The translations under genes were made by a program, and so were the position numbers. From IMG/VR virus record IMGVR_UViG_3300020405_000035, positions 1 to 20,863 of that record: a DNA stretch of 20,863 nt; one strand, given 5' to 3'. Within the stretch, counting starts at the first letter, position 1. The number at the start of each line of letters is the position of its first letter. This document shows positions 1 through 7,542 of this stretch, one piece after another. The notes beneath the pieces were generated by a model. The model was not told where the DNA came from, made no database searches, and was given only the letters and a program-made list of their open reading frames with translations. Origin of the DNA: a virus.

Positions 1-128
1 TCGGGTCTTCGTAGATTGCTCGGAGGTACGACCAAAGGTTGATATGAGGGAACATCTGCTGTAGGGAGAGGTAATGAGGGGGTTTCTATATGTATTGCTT
101 TAGGAAGTTCTAAAACAGGTATCTCCAT
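1..128 (-). CDS. Proline-rich short ORF, 3' truncated by window edge
   Basis: An open frame begins at ATG 128-126 and runs off the window after 42 codons, starting MEIPVLELPKAIHIETPSLP. It has regularly spaced prolines (PVLELPK, TPSLPLPTADVPSYQPLVVPPS) and no predicted membrane segment. Its start overlaps the stop of the 81-aa gene by one base (TAATG), the same junction used elsewhere in this module, which is the main reason to believe it is real. From memory, similar short proline-rich proteins occur near the tail or fibre genes of marine cyanophages, but I cannot name a function. An extended linker or virion-associated peptide is possible and is inference only. Confidence 0.6.
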   Translation of the reverse strand, partial: MEIPVLELPKAIHIETPSLPLPTADVPSYQPLVVPPSNLRRP

Positions 129-373
129 TAGTATTTACTCTTTCCAAGCGTGACAGCAGTGTTTTGTGCTGTGAAATCTTCTGTTGTCCAGATAGATGTA
201 GTTCCATCTTCTTTTTTGTATGCCTTGATTATTTCAAGGTGTTCAACATTTCTCTTTACTTCGTCTTTCTGCTCATCTGTTAATGATGATAAAGCTGCAA
301 GAGTGTTGATGACAGTAACACTATCTCCAGCATTTTTAAAAATAGTCGCTACTTCTTCTTTTGTTCTTTCCAT
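128..373 (-). CDS. Small hypothetical phage protein, 81 aa
   Basis: This is a soluble 81-residue protein. A charged, probably helical N-terminal half (MERTKEEVATIFKNAGDSV, then LSSLTDEQKDEVKRNVEHLEII) is followed by a short segment KKEDGTTSIWTTEDF that looks like beta-turn structure. There is no signal peptide, membrane helix or catalytic motif. The start ATG overlaps the upstream gene's TAA by one base, and its own TAA overlaps the next ATG, so the three small genes form a translationally coupled chain. I recognise the pattern as typical of small conserved proteins near cyanophage fibre genes, but no biochemical role is known to me. A fibre-assembly accessory role is inferred from position only. 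Confidence 0.8.
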   Translation of the reverse strand: MERTKEEVATIFKNAGDSVTVINTLAALSSLTDEQKDEVKRNVEHLEIIKAYKKEDGTTSIWTTEDFTAQNTAVTLGKSKY

Positions 374-657
374 TATGGTTTAGGATATTTGTCTTTAATA
401 ACTTTGATATCTGCCTTCCAAGCGTCAATACCTGAGTGATAGATTTTATCAAGCTGATCTTGCCAAGATGGATACTCGGCTGCTCTATCTCTCTGATACT
501 TTGTAGCAGCCCACTCAGCGTCTATAGCTGCACGAGCTTCTTTTACTTTTTCGTCGTCAATAGTCACTAAATTAGCATCTTTATCGTACGCTCCTGTTGC
601 GCTGTTTATTGATACAACCGTGCCAGCGTAAGCACGGTAAATTGCTTCATGATCCAT
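373..657 (-). CDS. Small tail-region protein, possible fibre assembly accessory, 94 aa
   Basis: This 94-residue soluble protein starts MDHEAIYRAYAGTVVSIN. The middle is alanine- and charge-rich (DEKVKEARAAIDAEWAATKYQRDRAAEYP), followed by SWQDQLDKIYHSGIDAWKADI and a conserved-looking end IKVIKDKYPKP. The layout of a short N-terminal beta part, then a helix with R-D-R-x-x-E-Y-P-S-x-x-D-Q-L-D and a C-terminal K-x-K-Y-P, resembles small proteins often found beside phage tail-fibre genes. It also loosely recalls tail-fibre assembly chaperone families. The function is inferred from this resemblance and from location. The ATG at 655-657 follows an AT-rich leader with no Shine-Dalgarno sequence. It is separated by 18 bases from the fibre-like gene upstream and overlaps the 81-aa gene by one base. 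Confidence 0.8.
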   Translation of the reverse strand: MDHEAIYRAYAGTVVSINSATGAYDKDANLVTIDDEKVKEARAAIDAEWAATKYQRDRAAEYPSWQDQLDKIYHSGIDAWKADIKVIKDKYPKP

Positions 658-675
658 AATTAAAATAAATAAATG

Positions 676-1239
676 TTAGGTTGCTACTTCCATCAAAGTT
701 ATTGTAGATATACCATTACTATTAGTTCCTGCCGGTTGAGCTATAATTTCTCTACTTGATCCCGCCGTAGTAACTGCCATTTGCGTCTTATATGTCAGAC
801 TGCTACCAAGTGAATAAGAAGGTGAGTCAAGAAAGTGCATATTATGGTACGCATAAAAGTTAGCATTTTGGGAAAAATTAGCAAAGTAGAGTTGAATTGG
901 TACATCATTTGAACCATCAGTACTAAATGGTGCAGCTTTGTGTATAACTGTTGAATCTCTTAAAAGTTGAAAACCACCACCAACAGCAGTTGTCATCTTA
1001 ATTTGGAATGATTGAGTTATAAAAGCTAATATTTTACTTGAAGCAGCATGTGGCGTAATAGCTTGACTTAAGTTAGTATCCGCCATTGTTATTGTAGTGT
1101 TTGAAACCGTAGTAGTAGTTTGACCCTGCACAACTTGTATGATATGACCCGGAATCTGAGTCGTACCATTTGAGTTAAGGACGATATTGTTAGAACTAGA
1201 GGAAGCGTGTTTAATATTTGTTGTTGCTAAAGTTGCCAT
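676..1239 (-). CDS. Fibre-locus paralogue 3, putative receptor-binding/tip protein, 187 aa
   Basis: This is a beta-rich, Thr/Ser/Asn-rich 187-residue protein. After a short variable N-terminus (about residues 1-32), a core starts at IIQVVQGQTTTTV and continues through ADTNLSQAITPHAASSKILAF. It then has HNMHFLDSPSYSLGSSLTYK at about residues 132-151 and ends ITLMEVAT. The same landmarks, in the same order, appear in the gene immediately upstream (1239-1844) and, more weakly, in 1841-2383, so this is one of three tandem paralogues. Its ATG overlaps the upstream TAA by one base. There are no membrane segments or enzyme motifs. The family is unnamed to me. A jelly-roll or beta-sandwich tip or decoration domain is inferred from composition and location among fibre genes. 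Confidence 0.82.
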   Translation of the reverse strand: MATLATTNIKHASSSSNNIVLNSNGTTQIPGHIIQVVQGQTTTTVSNTTITMADTNLSQAITPHAASSKILAFITQSFQIKMTTAVGGGFQLLRDSTVIHKAAPFSTDGSNDVPIQLYFANFSQNANFYAYHNMHFLDSPSYSLGSSLTYKTQMAVTTAGSSREIIAQPAGTNSNGISTITLMEVAT

Positions 1240-1844
1240 TACGCTGCCACCTCCATTAAAATTATATGAGAAATTGCATCATGAACATCAGCAGCAGAGT
1301 GTTGAGCTCTAAGCATTGCATTTGTAGCCGATTGATACATTCTCATCTGTGTCTTGTAGGTAAGTTGCTGCCCAAGTGTATAACTAGGTGAATCCAAATG
1401 AGTCATGTTATGACGTAAATGTAAATTTAAAGTACTTGCATTTCCCTGACTCGTAAAATAGCTAAATGGGCCAGTACTGTTTGCGGGACTATTTTCTATT
1501 ACTGAAAAACTTCCGTTTGCTATTTTTCTAAGAATATTTAAACCGCCTCCATTACCGCTATCATTTGTATTTATTGCAAGTTGCTGAGAAATATTAATTA
1601 AAATTTTACTACTCGCTGCTGTCGGCGTAATATTTGCAGTTAGATTAGTATCTAAAAATGTAGTGCCAGCAGTGCTAGCTTCAGTAGTGGTTGTTGCATT
1701 TACTACTTGTAAAATCTTACCTAGACCTCTATTACCAGTTCCCGGTAAAGTTAGCTCAAATGCACTGTTGCTAGTTGTACTAGCCGGCCCTTTAATTGCA
1801 ACCGTACCTCCACCACTATCTGCCGTTAATTTTAGTTGACTCAT
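1239..1844 (-). CDS. Fibre-locus paralogue 2, putative receptor-binding/tip protein, 201 aa
   Basis: The N-terminus (MSQLKLTADSGGGTVAIKGP, then FELTLPGTGN, residues 1-37) resembles the short beta module that often opens marine-phage fibre proteins. The core begins GKILQVVNATTTTEA, continues LDTNLTANITPTAASSKILI, has a glycine-rich GGGLNILRK at about 100-108, then HNMTHLDSPSYTLGQQLTYK, and ends IILMEVAA. By hand count, 18 of 23 positions in the HN...LDSPSY...LTYKTQM block match the downstream paralogue. The ATG overlaps the upstream gene's TGA as ATGA, suggesting translational coupling. No catalytic motif is visible. It is probably a homo-oligomeric tip or decoration protein of the adhesion apparatus, which is inference. 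Confidence 0.82.
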   Translation of the reverse strand: MSQLKLTADSGGGTVAIKGPASTTSNSAFELTLPGTGNRGLGKILQVVNATTTTEASTAGTTFLDTNLTANITPTAASSKILINISQQLAINTNDSGNGGGLNILRKIANGSFSVIENSPANSTGPFSYFTSQGNASTLNLHLRHNMTHLDSPSYTLGQQLTYKTQMRMYQSATNAMLRAQHSAADVHDAISHIILMEVAA

Positions 1845-2383
1845 GATGGAACCTCTAGGATTGTTATTGTTAGCGCACCACCATTGTTGAAGTAGTTAGT
1901 GCTATAGCTAGGTGCAGAGCTATATCCATATACTCTTATACCTAAAGATGTAATACTACTTGCACTAGGTTCATAAAGTAAATGTGTACCCATTGAACGT
2001 TGGGTTTGCATACTTTGTGAATACCCACCAGCTGTACCTTTAACACCTATGCTTGTATAAGTTCCGTTATTTTCAGAATAATATAACCTAAATCCCATTA
2101 CGGATCCTTGGTTATTAATTATATGCCCAGCAGTAAAAATTAATAAAAAATTACTACTAGAGTCTACAGGCGTTATTGTAGCTTCACATCCTAAATACCC
2201 ATCGACTTGGCTTGTTCCTGTAGAACTAGTAGTAATGTCACCAGTGGTTGTACCTGTTGCAACTTTTCTTATTTGCCCAAGCTTTATTTCACTAGCTAAA
2301 TCGGCACTTTGTATAATCCCATCTGGTAAACCACCAGCTGATATACCGGTTACTGTGCCATTCCCGTTTAATGTAATTGCCAT
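1841..2383 (-). CDS. Fibre-locus paralogue 1, divergent, 180 aa
   Basis: This 180-residue beta-rich protein has the N-terminal module MAITLNGNGTVTGISAGGLP followed by DGIIQSADLASEIKLGQIRK (residues 1-40), a common opening of marine phage fibre-like proteins. The rest shares landmarks with the next two genes: a Q-I-R-K-V opening strand with a Thr-rich stretch, ATITPVDSSSNFLLIF (compare ITP.AASSKIL in the others), and a terminal strand ALTITILEVPS (compare LMEVA). It lacks the HN...LDSPSY motif and has SMGTHLLYEPSASSITSLGI there instead, so it is the most divergent of the three. It lies three bases after the 903-aa fibre gene and overlaps the next gene by four bases. Function as a fibre tip or accessory protein is inferred. 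Confidence 0.8.
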   Translation of the reverse strand: MAITLNGNGTVTGISAGGLPDGIIQSADLASEIKLGQIRKVATGTTTGDITTSSTGTSQVDGYLGCEATITPVDSSSNFLLIFTAGHIINNQGSVMGFRLYYSENNGTYTSIGVKGTAGGYSQSMQTQRSMGTHLLYEPSASSITSLGIRVYGYSSAPSYSTNYFNNGGALTITILEVPS

Positions 2384-2386
2384 AAT

Positions 2387-5098
2387 TTATACGATTGTTA
2401 CAGTCTCTCCCGCACCGATAGTAAGAGTGACGCCATTATTTATAGTTATAGGCCCAGCTGCCATGGCATTTCGGCCATCGGTAACTGTGTAGTCAGCTGA
2501 TAATGTTGTATGATTTTCATAGAAAACACCACCCTGAGTTACTGCACTAGCAGTTGCTTCAAGACTAATACCGGGGATTCTAAGTTTGGTTATAGAAGTA
2601 TTACCTAAAGTAATTTCATTGCTAGTTGAATCACTTGTAGCAGCAGCATTATAACCAATAATTATATTGTTATTGCCTGTTTCTAAAGCGTCACCAGCTT
2701 TATAACCTATCGCTACGTTATAGTCACCACCAGATCCATCACTACTACCACCAACTACTTTTAAAGACTCAGTTCCCAACGCTGTATTATAATCTCCAAA
2801 ATACGCAAGAGCCATTGATTGATAGCCTATTGCAGCATTTTTAGTACCCTTTGTCTGCCACATAGCCATCTCACCAAAGCAAGCATTATTCCCTTGGGTT
2901 GTAAGTGAGTAACCAGCATCTAGTCCTACACAAGTGTTTTGTTGACCAGTTGTAATTTGTTGTCCAGCACCTCTGCCAATACCCATATTTCCATATGCTG
3001 TAGTGACTGACTTTAAAGCATCTTTTCCTAGTGCAGTTGAATGATCTCCAGTAGTTATTGATGTACCAGCATCGTATCCGATTAAAGTGTTATTAAGACC
3101 AGAACCAGCAGTAATAGCATCTCCAGCATTTGTACCACCTACAGTGTTTTTATCAGAATCAGAACTTAGCCCTCCTCCGCTAGCAGCTGCAAATCCAGCT
3201 TCTCCGTTAGCGTCTACTGTTAGTACATAACCTTCAGTAGGTGTACCACCATTATCTTTAAGTGTTACATTTATACCGGGTATTCTAAACTTGGTTATAT
3301 CTGTGTTGCCTAAAGTTATTTCGTTAGAAACAGTTTGACTACTTGGATCAGTAGATTTACCAATAATTATATTATTAGATCCAGTAGTTAAGCCAGCTGT
3401 TCCGCCGGTTGCACCACCTTCATATCCAATAAGAATATTACTAGATCCAGTTGTAAGAAATTTTCCAGCATCAACACCAAAACAACAGTTGTCGTCACCA
3501 GTAGTTGCATTGTAGGCACTATTATATCCTACTACTGTATTTCTTATTGCACTAGAACCATAGTATAAACTGTTTTGACCAATCGCAACTGTCATACTAG
3601 GTGATGTAGATGTAAATGCAGAATCGTATCCAATTACTACATAGTTACTTCCAGAAGTAATGTTTGCACCAGCATTAGTACCTACACAAACTCCGTTACT
3701 ACCAGTAGTAACATCTTGACCAGCAGCAAAACCTATAAACGTATTCTTTTCACCAGTAGTTAAAAATTTACCAGCACTTTGGCCCATGCAAGTATTTGAG
3801 CCACCAGTATATAAGTTTTGGCAAGCACCTGTTCCAACAGCTGTATTGCTGCTTGATCGGGCAACATTTAAAGCATACCAACCAACCGCTACATTATTAT
3901 TACCACCCCAATTACTGCCTAGTTTAAAAGCTTCGGAACCAAATGCTGTGTTTCTGTCTCCAGCAGCACCCGAAGTAGCGTTTTGACCAGCTCCATAACC
4001 AAAGAAAGTACTACCAGTTCCCGCAGTGCCAGCACTAGTACCACCTCTAGTTAGTGAACCTACACTATGGGCGTAAATACTAATACTCTTTGTAGCTCCA
4101 GTACCGGTTGCAGTTACATAAGATCCTGTAAAGTTAAGAGTACTAGCGTCAGTAGATAAAGCAGTTCCTTCGTCTTGGACTGTTACTCCACCACCTCCAG
4201 CTGCGGCTTCCCATCCAGCTTCACCGTTAGCATCTACAGTTAGAACATAGTCCTCTGTAGCTGTACTATCTTTAACAGTAAAGTTAATTCCGGGAATCCT
4301 AAATTTATTTACATCAGAGTTACCAATAGTAACTTCGTTTGATACGGATGCCGAAGTTGGTGTAGCTTGGTAACCTAACATGGTATTATTATTACCAGTT
4401 AATGTCGTTACAAAACAACAGTAACGACCAATACCAGTATTCCGCTCGCCAGTAGTAACAAACGATCCAGCCTCGTTACCAACAAAAACATTACTCTGAC
4501 CAGTTGTAATTCTTCCGCCTGCGTAAAAGCCTAATCCTGTGTTGTAACTTCCTGTAGTAGCAGCTTGTAAAGCATAATAACCAACTCCAGTTTGTTCTCG
4601 AGCAGTGGTAGTAGATTTTACAGCTTCGTAGCCAAGAGCAGTGTTCCAACCACCCTCAAATTGATACCCACCAGATGCGTCTGAATTTTGTAATGCCTTA
4701 TATCCAACACCTACGTTTTTGTAAGAAGTAACAGTATTTTTTCCAGCTTCAAAACCTAAATATGTATGTCCATAACCTACTGTTAGATTAGCTCCAGCAG
4801 AGTGACCAACTGCTACGTTTTCATCTGACGTAGTTAAATCAGTACCAGCATCATATCCAATTAAAGTATTCTTTAAACCTTGACCAGAAGTAATAGCATC
4901 ACCAGCATTAGTTCCACCGATAGTGTTTCCGTCAGAGTCAGAGGACAAACCTCCTCCTCCTCCTCCAATTTCTACAACTGAGCCACCATCTGTTTGGGTA
5001 AATAAACCGCCGTCGGTGGTATTAATAGCTAACTCACCAACAGCAACGTCAGAAGCACTAGGATCGCTAGTACCTCTTTTGTGCTTGATTGTAGCCAT
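2387..5098 (-). CDS. Large beta-roll-repeat tail fibre / adhesin-like protein, 903 aa
   Basis: Residues 1-45 (MATIKHKRGTSDPSASDVAV, then GELAINTTDGGLF) are a common N-terminal module of marine phage fibres. A six-glycine linker is at 45-50. Three cassettes follow, at about 51-271, 345-609 and 643-844. Each is made of short repeats of the form N-T-x-[IVL]-G-x-x-A-G spaced about 18-25 residues (about 32 in total), and each ends in SNE[VI]T[IL]GN....K[FL]RIPGI. The repeats recall YadA-head and Hep/Hag left-handed beta-rolls of trimeric adhesins. The resemblance is by eye. Linkers at 272-300 and 610-640 share YVLTVDANGEAG. Residues 857-903 are a C-terminal cap also found in the 269-aa fibre protein. 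It is probably a trimeric receptor-binding fibre or side fibre. There are no enzymatic motifs. Confidence 0.9.
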   Translation of the reverse strand: MATIKHKRGTSDPSASDVAVGELAINTTDGGLFTQTDGGSVVEIGGGGGGLSSDSDGNTIGGTNAGDAITSGQGLKNTLIGYDAGTDLTTSDENVAVGHSAGANLTVGYGHTYLGFEAGKNTVTSYKNVGVGYKALQNSDASGGYQFEGGWNTALGYEAVKSTTTAREQTGVGYYALQAATTGSYNTGLGFYAGGRITTGQSNVFVGNEAGSFVTTGERNTGIGRYCCFVTTLTGNNNTMLGYQATPTSASVSNEVTIGNSDVNKFRIPGINFTVKDSTATEDYVLTVDANGEAGWEAAAGGGGVTVQDEGTALSTDASTLNFTGSYVTATGTGATKSISIYAHSVGSLTRGGTSAGTAGTGSTFFGYGAGQNATSGAAGDRNTAFGSEAFKLGSNWGGNNNVAVGWYALNVARSSSNTAVGTGACQNLYTGGSNTCMGQSAGKFLTTGEKNTFIGFAAGQDVTTGSNGVCVGTNAGANITSGSNYVVIGYDSAFTSTSPSMTVAIGQNSLYYGSSAIRNTVVGYNSAYNATTGDDNCCFGVDAGKFLTTGSSNILIGYEGGATGGTAGLTTGSNNIIIGKSTDPSSQTVSNEITLGNTDITKFRIPGINVTLKDNGGTPTEGYVLTVDANGEAGFAAASGGGLSSDSDKNTVGGTNAGDAITAGSGLNNTLIGYDAGTSITTGDHSTALGKDALKSVTTAYGNMGIGRGAGQQITTGQQNTCVGLDAGYSLTTQGNNACFGEMAMWQTKGTKNAAIGYQSMALAYFGDYNTALGTESLKVVGGSSDGSGGDYNVAIGYKAGDALETGNNNIIIGYNAAATSDSTSNEITLGNTSITKLRIPGISLEATASAVTQGGVFYENHTTLSADYTVTDGRNAMAAGPITINNGVTLTIGAGETVTIV
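2567..4948 (-). repeat. Three beta-roll repeat cassettes encoded inside the 903-aa fibre gene
   Basis: Cassette 1 is encoded by 4286-4948, cassette 2 by about 3272-4066 and cassette 3 by 2567-3172. Cassettes 1 and 3 both open with GLSSDSD, N-T-[IV]-GGTNAGDAIT and NTLIGYDAGT. The corresponding DNA at about 4850-4965 and 3069-3175 is clearly similar base by base, indicating duplication. Each cassette ends in the same SNE.T.GN....RIPGI block. By eye there are about 10, 13 and 9 N-T-x-x-G-x-x-A-G units. Several units carry Cys next to the glycine (YCCF, NTCMG, GVCVG, NCCFG, NTCVG, NACFG). Confidence 0.85.
4950..4966 (-). repeat. (GGA)n trinucleotide run encoding a hexaglycine linker
   Basis: The plus strand shows five and two-thirds copies of CCT. 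On the coding strand this is GGA repeated, giving Gly45-Gly50 between the N-terminal module and the first repeat cassette of the 903-aa protein. Slippage here would change linker length in frame. The minus-strand GGAGG content also resembles a Shine-Dalgarno sequence, but no start codon in a useful frame follows at normal spacing. Confidence 0.85.
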
Positions 5099-5101
5099 GT
5101 T

Positions 5102-6991
5102 TTAAAAACTACCTCCGTCGATTACTCCGACTGTCAATAGACCCGAAGATGGATTGTAAGAAAGACCTGTGTCTGTTTCTATTCCTTGTGAACCTGTAGC
5201 ACCATCAGTAAATGTAAGATATACAGTTTCATTAGTAGAGTTGTTTGCTGAAACTGTAACGTTTGTAGCTAGACCAGCTGTACTGGCTGAGGTAGCACTT
5301 GCACAACTTCCAGAAGAAGTTATATATCCAGCACCGTTAGTAAGCTGATTATTGTTTGTTACATTAGTAGCTGAAGCTGCAATGCCATTTAGCTTACTCA
5401 ATAAAGCATCTGTAAATGCGTTTGTATTAGAGTTATTTTCATAAGCAGTTTTTATTTCTGCATCTGTTTGGTCAGCAGTTGCACTTGCTTCAATTCCTTC
5501 AAGTTTACTTTTTAAAGCATTTGTAAAATCATTTGCTGTTTGACTTGCGACAGTAAAATCTATCGTACCGTCTCCGTCTTGATATGCGACAGTTATGCCT
5601 GACTCAGTATTGCCAGTAAGCATAGCTCCGACTATATCTTGTACTTGTTCGCTAGATAACTGAGTGTTTGTGTTGGTAGAAGCAAAATCTAATTTACCAT
5701 TTGTATCGTCATAGGTAACTGAAATATTAGTTTCAGTATTACTAGAGACCATTGCTCCAACAATATCTTGTACTTGCTCTGTTGAAAGCTGTGTATTTGT
5801 ATCTGTCGCTGCAATAGTAACAGTATCAGAAGTAGCATTAGTTGTGATAGTAACATTACTGCCAGCAGCAAAAGTTACTGTATCGGTAGCACTATCCGCA
5901 GCTACTGTTGTTTGACCACTGACTGCAACGTTAGAAAATGCGTTCTGGTTGTTCTCTCCACCAGCACCAGCTGCTCCCCACTCTAAACCGTTTGAAGTAT
6001 ACTTAAGAATGTAACCTTCAGTAGGAGCGTTATGTATGTCTAACATCGCCTCTGTAACAGAGTCATCAGCTACAGAAATTGTAGTACCACTTATACCAAT
6101 ACCGCTACCAGCTGTAAGACTTGCCCAAGTTAAATTACCAGATCCAGAGGTACTTAGTACTTGGTTAGCAGTACCTACACTAGATGGAAACGTTAAAGTA
6201 TAAGTTTGTTGTGCACTGTGAGGAGGTGACTTTAGTTTTATACCATGGTTATTATTCCAGCAGTTTAGCTGTAAGTATCCGTCAACAGAGCTACCATCAC
6301 CTTTAATAGTTAGACCAGCTGTAGAAGAGTCAGAAACAAAGTTAGTCATGCTCTTTTCTACAGCTCCACTTTGAATCGTTGAAGTTCCGGTAACATTACC
6401 TGATCCATCAAACGAAGCGGATGTCCAAACTACATCTCCAGTCATACCAATGGTTTTACCGTTAGCTAAGCTAGTTGCACTACCAGTTACGTTACCTGTA
6501 AGATTACCGGAAAAGCTTTTACCACTAGCAAGTGCAATGTGTTCTGATGATGTCCAAGAATCAGTTGAATTAACCCAGTTAAATGTTTTATCTGTAGCAC
6601 CTTTTAAAGTAATACCACCACCATCAGCGGTTGAATCAGTTGGAGTAGTAACCTTACCAAGTTCTAAATTCTTATCTTCTACATTGACAGTACTGCTTGA
6701 AATTGTAGTAGTTGTACCATTAACAGTTAAGTCACCTGTAACTGTTACGTTATCACTAAAAGTTTTATTACCAGCTGCTGTTTGTGCACCTTCAAGTGCC
6801 ATGAAAGCACCGGCTCCACCGATTTTTATAATATTAGCAGCATTATCGCCACTTGTACCTGTACCTATATATAGTGTTCGACCACCCGAAGAAGTATCAG
6901 TACCTTCAGTAAAAGCTAATTCTGCGTTAGCTAGTGTTAGGCCAGATATACTGCTTCCAGTAGACCTTTTTATTCGTATTTTTGATGCCAT
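5102..6991 (-). CDS. Large low-complexity tail fibre-like protein, 629 aa
   Basis: Residues 1-45 (MASKIRIKRSTGSSISGLTL, then ANAELAFTEG and GGRTLYIG) form an N-terminal module of marine phage fibres. The stretch 75-112 (NKTFSDNVTVTGDLTVNG, then STVNVEDKNLELG) and 160-175 (FSGNLTGNVTGSATSL) are known recurrent fibre motifs. A linker APTEGYILKYTSNGLEWGA is at about 322-340. Two tandem 43-residue repeats with QLS.EQVQDIVGAM lie at 398-481. Two copies of a KL.GI.ASAT motif are near 496 and 533. The protein ends VGVIDGGSF. It is rich in Ser, Thr, Asn and Gly, with no membrane segment or enzyme motif. It lies three bases after the 181-aa adaptor-type gene. It is probably a fibrous virion protein, with the specific role unknown. 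Confidence 0.88.
   Translation of the reverse strand: MASKIRIKRSTGSSISGLTLANAELAFTEGTDTSSGGRTLYIGTGTSGDNAANIIKIGGAGAFMALEGAQTAAGNKTFSDNVTVTGDLTVNGTTTTISSSTVNVEDKNLELGKVTTPTDSTADGGGITLKGATDKTFNWVNSTDSWTSSEHIALASGKSFSGNLTGNVTGSATSLANGKTIGMTGDVVWTSASFDGSGNVTGTSTIQSGAVEKSMTNFVSDSSTAGLTIKGDGSSVDGYLQLNCWNNNHGIKLKSPPHSAQQTYTLTFPSSVGTANQVLSTSGSGNLTWASLTAGSGIGISGTTISVADDSVTEAMLDIHNAPTEGYILKYTSNGLEWGAAGAGGENNQNAFSNVAVSGQTTVAADSATDTVTFAAGSNVTITTNATSDTVTIAATDTNTQLSTEQVQDIVGAMVSSNTETNISVTYDDTNGKLDFASTNTNTQLSSEQVQDIVGAMLTGNTESGITVAYQDGDGTIDFTVASQTANDFTNALKSKLEGIEASATADQTDAEIKTAYENNSNTNAFTDALLSKLNGIAASATNVTNNNQLTNGAGYITSSGSCASATSASTAGLATNVTVSANNSTNETVYLTFTDGATGSQGIETDTGLSYNPSSGLLTVGVIDGGSF
5549..5800 (-). 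repeat. Tandem 43-residue repeats (two copies) in the 629-aa fibre gene
   Basis: Copy 1 (residues 398-440) and copy 2 (441-481) share TNTQLS[ST]EQVQDIVGAM, then N-T-E-[TS]-x-I-[ST]-V-x-Y-x-D and G-[KT]-[LI]-D-F. The underlying DNA is also similar between 5672-5800 and 5549-5671. This unit recurs in fibre-like genes of marine phages and probably forms repeated beta-stalk segments. Confidence 0.85.
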
Positions 6992-6994
6992 AGT

Positions 6995-7540
6995 TTAAAA
7001 ATTACCCCCATCGACAATGTTGGTTTTAGTTGTTGTGTTATCAGCTTTAAAAGTACTAGCTGTGTTATCAAAATAAATTAGTGATCCATCAGCCTTGCTT
7101 GTAAAAACTGAATTAAGATCATCTATAGAAAAACTAGAAGAACTTGACCCAGATGAATTAGATATTATAGGGTTGTTTACATCTTCTGCTTCTTGAGCAA
7201 AGAATAATGTCTGTCTAGTATTATTATTTAAATCTACTGCTCGGATAGTTGAACCGGGGGTGAAGGTAGATAATGCTGCTTCTATACCAGACTGTCTATA
7301 TATAAGTAGAGTCTGAGTATTAGTTGGGGCAGGGTTTACGGTTACAGTCCCTGCTGTTTTAGCACTATTAGGTGTAACGGAGTACTCGTTATTTCCGGGT
7401 GTGCCATCTTTATAATTAAGATCTGTGCCATTAACTCTTACTTTAATGTCCCGATCTCTTATAAACTGTATTGAAAATGCAAAGTCAGTAGTAATGCCAT
7501 TAAGCTGTGTACCACTATATGTTTTTGTTGTTACTGCCAT
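6995..7540 (-). CDS. Second T7 gp17 N-terminal-domain protein (fibre adaptor-like), 181 aa
   Basis: Residues about 1-120 match the T7 tail fibre N-terminal domain, the part that attaches gp17 to the tail. The match rests on strands YSGTQLNGITTDFAFSIQF and IKVRVNGTDLNY, and the diagnostic block PGSTIRAVDLNNNTRQTLFF then AQEAED at about 95-120. The equivalent in T7 gp17 is GSILRAYDLN...HVAEEARD. The protein then has a Ser-rich linker (SSGSSSSSFS) and a short strand region, and stops at NIVDGGNF with no receptor-binding domain. It is therefore probably an adaptor or anchoring subunit onto which another fibre protein docks, plausibly the 629-aa product encoded three bases downstream. That partner assignment is inference. 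Its upstream neighbour carries a second version of the same domain. Confidence 0.87.
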   Translation of the reverse strand: MAVTTKTYSGTQLNGITTDFAFSIQFIRDRDIKVRVNGTDLNYKDGTPGNNEYSVTPNSAKTAGTVTVNPAPTNTQTLLIYRQSGIEAALSTFTPGSTIRAVDLNNNTRQTLFFAQEAEDVNNPIISNSSGSSSSSFSIDDLNSVFTSKADGSLIYFDNTASTFKADNTTTKTNIVDGGNF

Positions 7541-7542
7541 GA

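Noticed and set aside
3786-3986. Plus-strand short frames inside the 903-aa gene (also near 2235-2492 and 4923-5105)
   Set aside because: These are mirror products of Gly/Thr/Asn-rich repeats (Pro/Leu/Val-rich) with no ribosome site or family resemblance.
6450-6998. Plus-strand open frame of 182 codons opposite the 629-aa fibre gene
   Set aside because: It is an antisense shadow of a repetitive Ser/Thr/Ala-rich gene, Val/Leu/Pro-rich with no recognisable domain and no plus-strand neighbours.
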